Of a DNA stretch of 64,000 nt, positions 57,123 to 64,000 are shown in pieces. The stretch comes from Phoenix dactylifera (taxonomy: Eukaryota; Streptophyta; Magnoliopsida; Arecales; Arecaceae). The translations under genes and the position numbers were made by a program. Numbering within the stretch: the first letter of the stretch is position 1; every line of letters begins with the position of its first letter. The notes beneath the pieces are model-generated. The model was not told the origin of the DNA and ran no database searches. It saw only the letters and a program-made list of their open reading frames with translations. Location: positions 1,860,001 through 1,924,000 of the forward strand of contig NC_052406.1 in the NCBI RefSeq assembly GCF_009389715.1, in the 5' to 3' direction.

Positions 57123-60100
57123 TTTTTTTAGGCTATTCTGCTGTGAAGTTTGTTTTGGACTATGGGGGAAGCTCATGAAGTTATGTGCTGCATACATGGG
57201 TACTATGAAAGTCCTGATCAAGTTCTTTATCAACAGAGCGACACTGCATTCTAAATTATCAGATTTGGACAGGAAGTTTTGCAGCTGGAACATTAATTAA
57301 AACTCATATTGTGTTGTTGTATCTGATCAATTCAACACCTACCAAACTCCCTCCTTTAGTGATTACTGTTCATTTATGCGTTCCTTTCAAAACCTCCTCA
57401 GGTTTTTGACTGTAACTTCTTGACTGTAACTATCATACATCATTTCTGGTTCAAGAATACAAGAAGAATAATAGGCAAAATGGAAAATTTGTATATGGTT
57501 TTCTTTAGTATTCGAAACTGAAAGTGGATGCTTGGATGTGATTTAGGTTTCTACTTTTCCCAGAAACATAGAGTAACAGTTTATCTCAGTCAAATAGTCT
57601 ATTATGAATTTGTGGTGCACACCAATTGATTCAATGCAAAAAACTGATAGAACAGTTAATCCTACATTTTTTTTTTAAATGGTCTTTGATAGTTTAATGC
57701 ATTACTTATTTGTGTATGAGGCTCTTTGTGCAGGGATCTAAAATCTTCATGCTGATAAAGATGCAAAAAGAAGAGGCTTTGTGGTGTTTCAATGAGTGAA
57801 CAATGGTTGGACTTGCCTTCTAAATCCTTCTGGCAGTCATCGATAGCTCTGTACCATTCTATTGGTATGCCACAGGTAAGATGGAGTAGAATTAACCATA
57901 GTTCAATGTATGGTTTATCTCTTACGTAACTGCATTTTGTCACAAGCTGCTATGATTAACATTCTAGCACATGAATCTGACTGGGCAATTCTGATTTGCT
58001 TGTCCAAGCTCTGGGTGCAGACATGAATGCAAATCTGGACCACTGAATTAATGGACTAAGCGACTTGGATGTCCAGGCATTTGATGGAGATCTTTATCAG
58101 AATATCAGATGACGGTAAAATTTTCTTGCGAGCACCATGGAGTTTCCATCAGTAGCACACGTCCTGGAAGGTATAATTTGACATTCACCATGCATCAGGT
58201 TCTGTTTTAACCTTAAAAAGTTTTACTGGGTGTTTTAATGGAACATTTAAAACCTGTGTCCCAATTCATAAGGATGTCTAGTTATTGGACAGCCTGGTTG
58301 ACAGAAGTCCTGGTAGGTGCAACATTAATCCTGGGGTAGTTCAGCCAACGGACACTTGAAGGTCCTTGTGGAGGTCTCAGGAAGAACATTTTCCAAGTTA
58401 TATGACCTAGGATTCTTGCTCTTATGGTGTTTCAACCCCTTGATTGGATTTTCTGCACTCCAGCTACGTGGGAAAGGAAAATGGTGGCGAAAAGAAAAAG
58501 GCAAAGGTGATTGAAAAGCTTCTTGGCAAAAGGCTGAGGCTAAAGAGTAAGGAGTGAAGAGCTAAGGTGCAAAGAGCAGTTCCCTTCTCTCGTTAATTGT
58601 CATGCTTTACTTTCTGCATGAGATCTTTGCGGTCTTCTTTTCATTAATGTTGTCAAAGTTGAAAATTAAGATGCAGACTTGATTACTTCGGCAAGTCAGT
58701 TTTTACATTAAATAAGTACAACAGGGAGCTTATGAGCAATCGTAGTCACAGTCCATGATTGAAATTTCATGGTGGGGACAAGAATCTATCAATATTTATA
58801 AACAAAATTGCGGGGGGGGGGGGGGGGGGGGGGGGGGTGGCATCATTTTAACTTCACATGTAGGAAAAAATTATTGGTGCGACCAGATTCACCACCAAAG
58901 TGGTGGACCAGTCCAACCAGAAAGAAACACGGCATAAAGATGAAAATTTTCTTTTGGTTGGACTGGTCCATGAGCTCAGTCGTGGATCCAACCAAATATA
59001 TCTCTAAATGAAGATATTTCTTTGAAAAGTTTGCCTCTTCAAATTATCTCAAGTGCTCCAAAAAAAAGAAAAATTAACAAACGGCCTTATTGGAGAAGAT
59101 GAGAATCTCTTATCATCTCTATTATACATATCATGTAACATATTGGACAGTCATATTTAATTAAGATATATCATTTATAAGACTTTTCGTATAAAGCAAA
59201 GCAAAAAAAAAAAAAAAAAAGCTTTGGGTTGTTTTACTTTGTGGGTGGCAATTAGGCACTAAAAAGGCAAGCCAGACTCCCAACAGAATTACAAGACCTT
59301 GGGCATATGGCCCAATGATTTTTTGCTTTGCTATGCAGCAGATCACCCTCCATTCCCATGGTATAAGATACATTACAACATGAACCATTTTGTGTTACTG
59401 GTCGAGTGCAATACTTAGGAGGCTTTGGGATTCTCAATTATGTATTATGTTTCCACTGCTTAGCGGACTTTATGGAGCCTCTATTTGTGTGTGCATGGAT
59501 CGAATGCAAGCACCTATGGTGGTTGCACATATGCATGCTTTTTCTCGTCTTCCATCTTTTCGCTCGTGTGCGTGTGTGCATGCATGCGTGCTTAAAATAC
59601 ATACAATCGCAAGGCGCCAACCAAAATGATATTCTCATAGCACCTAAGTTATATCACTGATGAAGAAGAATATCTTACCTAATATCGACCACCCTTTCTC
59701 AATCATGACCGCCTTTAACTAACTCAAGTTCACAAAGATTCACATCTAAAACAGTGATATTCTATTTGCACGACAAATTAGCGGTGAAGGCATCCATTAA
59801 CTTTTCTCGTCCCATGTTCTCTAGAAGAACTCAGAACCGCAAATTGCACCCTCAATCCTAATCATGCTAATCCTGAGTGTGACAACCCAAAGTGCAATGA
59901 ACTCAAACCACTTCTAAGACGACTTAAGCTTCATGATATGCTCTTAAAAAAAGTAGCAATCACCACCAACGGCTATTTGTCTCTTATGGGTCCCAAGTGA
60001 TACCCAATTCTGTGAGGCCCATATGTAGTGGAGTCAGCTGTGTGGAAAGTGGTGTCTCAACTCGGATTCTTTTCACAACCCCGTCTCTCCCCCTTTCCTC

Positions 60101-61000
60101 GATATATCTTCCCCAAATGACACAACAAGAAGACCCGTTCTTCCCACCTTGACTTCGTCTCTTACCCGTCCTTGGTCACCAATTTCTTTTCTTGCCTACT
60201 TTCTTTGTCAGCATCTACGGCTGCTACAGGCCAGGCTAAACCGAGGCTCCCGAGATTTTTTTTGCTAGCGTTTGGATTTACCTACACCCTACGTAAGTGG
60301 TGAAAGGTATTGATAACATACGACGCATAACGATATTAAAGTTTCAAACACCAGAAACCATCTTCTTTCCATATTCCTCGGCCAGCTAATATCTAAGATC
60401 TAACTTGTTTATATGATCCAAAAAAATCTCCAAACCCGATATAGACTATTTTGATCATTACGAGTAGGATTCGACAGGGTCCAAAAGTGAAACCAGTCAT
60501 ATTGGAAAACCGAGTCGCAGGCCCAATTTTCAAAGTCAATAATAAAAAGAAACTTAAGTTCAGCTTTTGTAATTGTTCTATCTTTTTTTACTTTTTTTTG
60601 AGATTTTTTTAAGTTGCACGGGTTGAAAAAAAATTTTCTTCTTCTTGCTATGGTCATCATAAGCCAATCTTCAATTGAAATTTCAGCCAAGCCTATTCCT
60701 TCATCACCAAGTTTGGGTAATCTTTGAGAAGTTGTCTTGCAGTACCTTCTCTAGACCTTGCCCTTTTTCTAATCTAATAAAAATATTATAATTAGCTAAG
60801 ACGCAAAACTGAAAAATAGAAACAAAAGGAGCCAAACACACGCCCCCAAGAAAAAGCCCATGATTTCCAAAAACATTTTTCAAAAAGAAAAAAATCTCCA
60901 TAATAGCTGCCTATCAGATTCCAACGGCTACATATTTTCCCAGTCAAGGGCGGGTCCCCAGGAAAATATTCCCATTCCCGCGTTGATTTCGGTGTCGCTC
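57123..61000. other. WRKY 3'UTR and intergenic sequence
   Basis: The WRKY 3'UTR probably covers the first few hundred bases. Beyond that I see no gene. Notable items are the G26 homopolymer (58812-58837), an A-run at 59203-59220 and unremarkable AT-rich sequence. GC content rises from about 60930 toward the kinase gene. Confidence 0.4.
58812..58837. repeat. Homopolymer G26
   Basis: Twenty-six consecutive G. A possible quadruplex-forming or assembly-sensitive site; it creates an artificial poly-Gly frame. Confidence 0.9.
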
Positions 61001-61323
61001 GCCGCGGCATTGAGAATAAAAGTCCCACCTTTCTTTGTCTTCCCCTCTCTCTCCCCCCCGCTAATCTCGCAAGCGATCGAGAAGGCGAAATAAGCAATAA
61101 AGATCCCACATTTACCCAATTTTGGCTGCTCTCCCAGCCCTCTCCGATCTCCTCACCCTATGCTCCTCCGCTCCCTGCGATCCTCTCCCCTCTTCCTTCA
61201 AGTTCCCCCACCGAGATCTACCCTTTTCCCGAGAATTCCCCCGTTTTCCCGCCCTCTCCGGCGCCCATTCTCGTGATCTCGGCCATCTGGGTCGCCGGCG
61301 GTCCGGCGGGTAGCCCCCCGGTG

Positions 61324-63103
61324 ATGGGCTGCGTCGCATCGAAAAAGGCGGTCTCCGTGACCCCGGCCGTGGACTCGTCGGGCGTGCTGAGGTACCACAG
61401 GCAGGGATCGGGTGCGGCCTCGGCCTCTTCCTCGCGGCGGCACCGGGCCGGGGAGGCGCGTTCGGAGAAGGAGGAGGAACGGGATCGACGGGAGCCCGGG
61501 GACTCTGGGAAGGTGAGCGTGAAGAGCACTAGCTTGCGGAGCTTTCGGCTGGGGAGTCTCGCCAATAGTCTTCAAGGGGAGCAGGTTGCTGCCGGATGGC
61601 CGGCTTGGCTCAGCGCCGTCGCCGGCGAGGCCATTCAGGGATGGGTGCCACTCAAAGCTGACTCCTTTGAGAAATTGGAGAAGGTAATGGGGAGATTATT
61701 TAAACCCATGCTTGGCATTTTCTTAAAAAAATCGGATGTCGTTGATAAATTCATCCAATATGAGTATAGATGCAGAAACATTTATTTTGTTTGCGACTTG
61801 TTTGAAGTAATCCATGCCAAAAAATTTGGCCTTTTTGATCCATCTATTGATCCATTGGATGCCTTTCTTCGGTTCACCGAAGAACTGTATTTGTTTCCTT
61901 CTTTTCATTTTTTTTCCTTTTTTTTTTTTTGGTTTTGGGGGGGGGGGGGTGAGGGAACGGTGGAGGTTGGTGAGGGGTTGATGCAGTCAGTGTATTATGT
62001 TGGAAAATGTTTGTCTGAGTGAACAGTGAGTTAAAAGTTAAAGAAATTTCACCTTGGACGCTCAAATTACTAGGTAATGGCTATACATATATGACCTTAC
62101 TTAGATAACGTTGATCACACATTCTTTCCTAACTGTCATTAAAATAGTGGGAACTTACCCAAGTGTTGTAACAACTCATACCCAAGCAGCTAGTTTCTTG
62201 CACATGAACATGATTTTGGGGTTCTTGACTGAATTAATTATAGGTTTACATGTGGATAACTCTAGTGGCTACTTTATCAACATAGTTTTACTTTGCTTCC
62301 TTTCATTGCCTGTTTGCTGACTACTTTTTGGAAAATGTTGACTGCATGTGAAGATTGGACAAGGTACCTATAGCAGTGTATTCAGAGCGCGTGATCTTGA
62401 CACAGGAAAGATTGTTGCCTTAAAGAAGGTGCGGTTTGACAATTTTGAGCCAGAGAGTGTTAGGTTTATGGCAAGAGAGATACTCATACTTCGCAGGCTT
62501 GACCATCCAAATGTTGTGAAATTGGAGGGATTGATTACTTCTCGGATGTCATGTAGTTTATATCTTGTATTTGAATATATGGATCATGATCTTGCAGGAC
62601 TGTGTTCTTCTCCTGAGATCAAATTAAGTGAACCGCAGGTTTGTCCATGTTCATTTAATGTATATTTGAGCATCTGCTTAATCGACATGCCTTCCTTTGT
62701 TGGTGAAAGTAAAGGATTTGATAATTAGAACCTTTACTAAACAGTATATTGCTTTTTTCCTTTTTGCCTTTATTTAACTTTGTAGATCAAGTGCTACATG
62801 CACCAGTTACTCTCTGGACTTGAACATTGCCATTTACGTGGTGTCATTCATCGTGACATCAAGGGTGCGAATCTTCTAGTTAATAACGAAGGAGTTCTGA
62901 AAATTGCTGATTTCGGTCTGGCAAACTTTTGCAGACCTGGACATAAGCAACCACTAACTAGCCGTGTTGTGACTCTATGGTATCGACCGCCTGAACTTCT
63001 GCTGGGTTCAACAGACTATGAAGCAACTGTCGATTTGTGGAGCGTTGGTTGTGTATTTGCTGAACTTTTTCTCAGGAAACCTATCTTGCAGGGCAGAACT
63101 GAG
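61324..63103 (+). CDS. CDK-like Ser/Thr protein kinase with N-myristoylation motif, 5' part (exons 1-3)
   Basis: Exons are 61324-61683, 62354-62638 and 62786-63103, all in phase 0, giving the first 321 residues. The ATG at 61324 is chosen over the longer frame because it gives MGCVASKK, a typical N-myristoylation and palmitoylation start. Residues 1-110 are Arg/Ser/Glu-rich. The kinase domain follows: glycine loop IGQGTYSSVF at 121-130, VALKK with Lys144, the helix MAREILILRRLDHPNVVKLEG, catalytic HRDIKGANLL with Asp239, DFGLA with Asp257, and the CDK-type TLWYRPPELLLG. It matches the plant At1g54610-like kinase family, related to CDKC, with little known of its substrates. The rest lies outside the window; the last bases, CATCTTCAG, look like the next acceptor. 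Confidence 0.92.
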
Positions 63104-64000
63104 GTAATTAGTTAAAGGTTTCAGGTTCCACTGCATCAATCCTAGTCCATTATCTGATAATTTCACTACTTCCGTTTCCTTTTGCTGTTGAATTTTGTTG
63201 CTGTTGCAAACTAAGGGGAGAAAATGTAACAACCGTGGCAGTGAAGATGAGAAAACAAAAAAAGAATTGGCAACTTGGGTGAAGCAGCTTCTCTTATTAA
63301 TCATCATTGGTTTAGGAAAAAAGTTAGTGCAGAGCAACATATAAAATACCATAAAAAGAGAAAAAATCAGAAAAAAATAGAGTAGGAGGTATACAAAACT
63401 TAATCTGTTATGGCTTTCGGAGTTAAGTCAGGGTCCAATACAAAACAATTTGACAAGCTGGTGCTTCTCTTAATTTATTGAGTTCATATGTTTTACATTT
63501 TACATTAGGATATGGAGTATGGAAAACGTGAGGTCTTATAAAGGAAAGTTTGGTGGTTCCATGGAGAGGACAGAAAAACTTACCTTCTGCATGTTAAAGT
63601 GGGAGTGACGTGCTCGTTACAGGTAAAACAGGAAGTATGGGAGAAAACAGAAGAAAAGAAAAGAGATTTTTTTTAAAAAAAGAAAAGATCTGGAAGCGTT
63701 GGAGCAAGAATCTTACAGAGGTTTCCCCTTATAATCTGTCTGGTAAACACAGCAAAAGCTAATAATATGTGACATGTTGTCAAAGGCTGATAACATGGCG
63801 GGTCTTGTTGCTTGGGTAGTCAAAGCACTCCTCAGTTTTCAAACATTATGCTACTGTGTTCATGCCAGAAACCCTAACAAATTTCTTAGCCTAGGTTCCT
63901 GCAGTGTCATGGAAGAATATTTGTGAATTGTGATCTACATGAGAGCATTCATGATATGAATCTAATTAATCCGTCATGCCTGCAATGTTGTCATCTTCAG
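63104..64000 (+). other. Kinase intron 3 (incomplete)
   Basis: Starts with the donor GTAATTAG. No kinase text (for example the VEQLHKIF-type continuation) can be read in it, and the window ends in TTGTCATCTTCAG, a good acceptor. A-rich stretches at about 63357-63380 and 63660-63690 are the only features seen. Confidence 0.6.

Noticed and set aside
61273-61323. Longer N-terminus of the kinase starting at 61273
   Set aside because: The MGCVASKK start at 61324 fits the acylated N-terminus of the family; the extra residues look like translated leader.
1-64000. CRISPR arrays, bacterial operons or prophage
   Set aside because: The tandem repeats seen lack the regular repeat-spacer pattern, and genes have spliceosomal introns; the window is plant nuclear DNA.

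Overview
This is plant nuclear DNA: intron-rich genes, an N-myristoylated plant kinase, a WRKY factor, a DUF863 gene and a decayed PPR gene, all embedded in AT-rich, transposon-dense sequence. Several first exons are very GC-rich (4012-4509, 11438-12106, 33418-33667, 43678-44148, 61324-61683). Together with introns of 2.5-8 kb, this fits a monocot with a moderately large genome. A palm is my guess from the overall character; the sequence does not prove it.

All recognised genes lie on the + strand. From left to right they are: (1) the 3' part of a DUF863 gene (1-1740); (2) a small GC-rich intronless gene of unknown function (4012-4509); (3) a PPR pseudogene (about 5045-8560) split by a 1.7-kb PIF/Harbinger-like element; (4) a saccharopine-dehydrogenase-like oxidoreductase in two exons (11438-15218), with a LINE reverse-transcriptase relic in its intron and a solo LTR just upstream; (5) translation factor eIF5A in five exons (22936-29236), with an antisense LTR in intron 1; (6) an HNH-domain protein in three exons (33418-36804), with a LINE 3' end just upstream; (7) a group I WRKY factor in four exons (43678-57122), whose last intron is 8.1 kb; (8) the 5' part of a CDK-like Ser/Thr kinase with an MGC N-terminus (61324-63103), which runs off the right edge.

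The genes do not form an operon or cluster. They are independent housekeeping and regulatory loci, and the sequence between and inside them is a record of insertions. Elements whose ends can be defined are: a solo LTR with a 5-bp target duplication (10197-11000) and a longer relative in the opposite orientation (23750-25146); a complete TRIM element with 137-bp LTRs (42457-42894) and a tandem LTR-internal-LTR-internal-LTR copy of the same family (53138-53875); a hAT-like element with an 8-bp duplication (55176-56085); and a PIF/Harbinger-like element with a perfect 19-bp TIR (6385-8087), with a diverged relative at about 21524-22210. Other relics are several LINE 3' ends carrying an RNase H domain, two possible SINEs, and a nuclear plastid-DNA insert derived from ycf2 (about 50740-51395).

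I found no CRISPR array, operon, rRNA or intact tRNA gene. I did not find a clearly new biological system. The most distinctive items are the tandem TRIM array, the composite PIF/Harbinger-like element inside the PPR gene, the LTR promoter upstream of the oxidoreductase gene, and the strong hairpin at 52589-52637.
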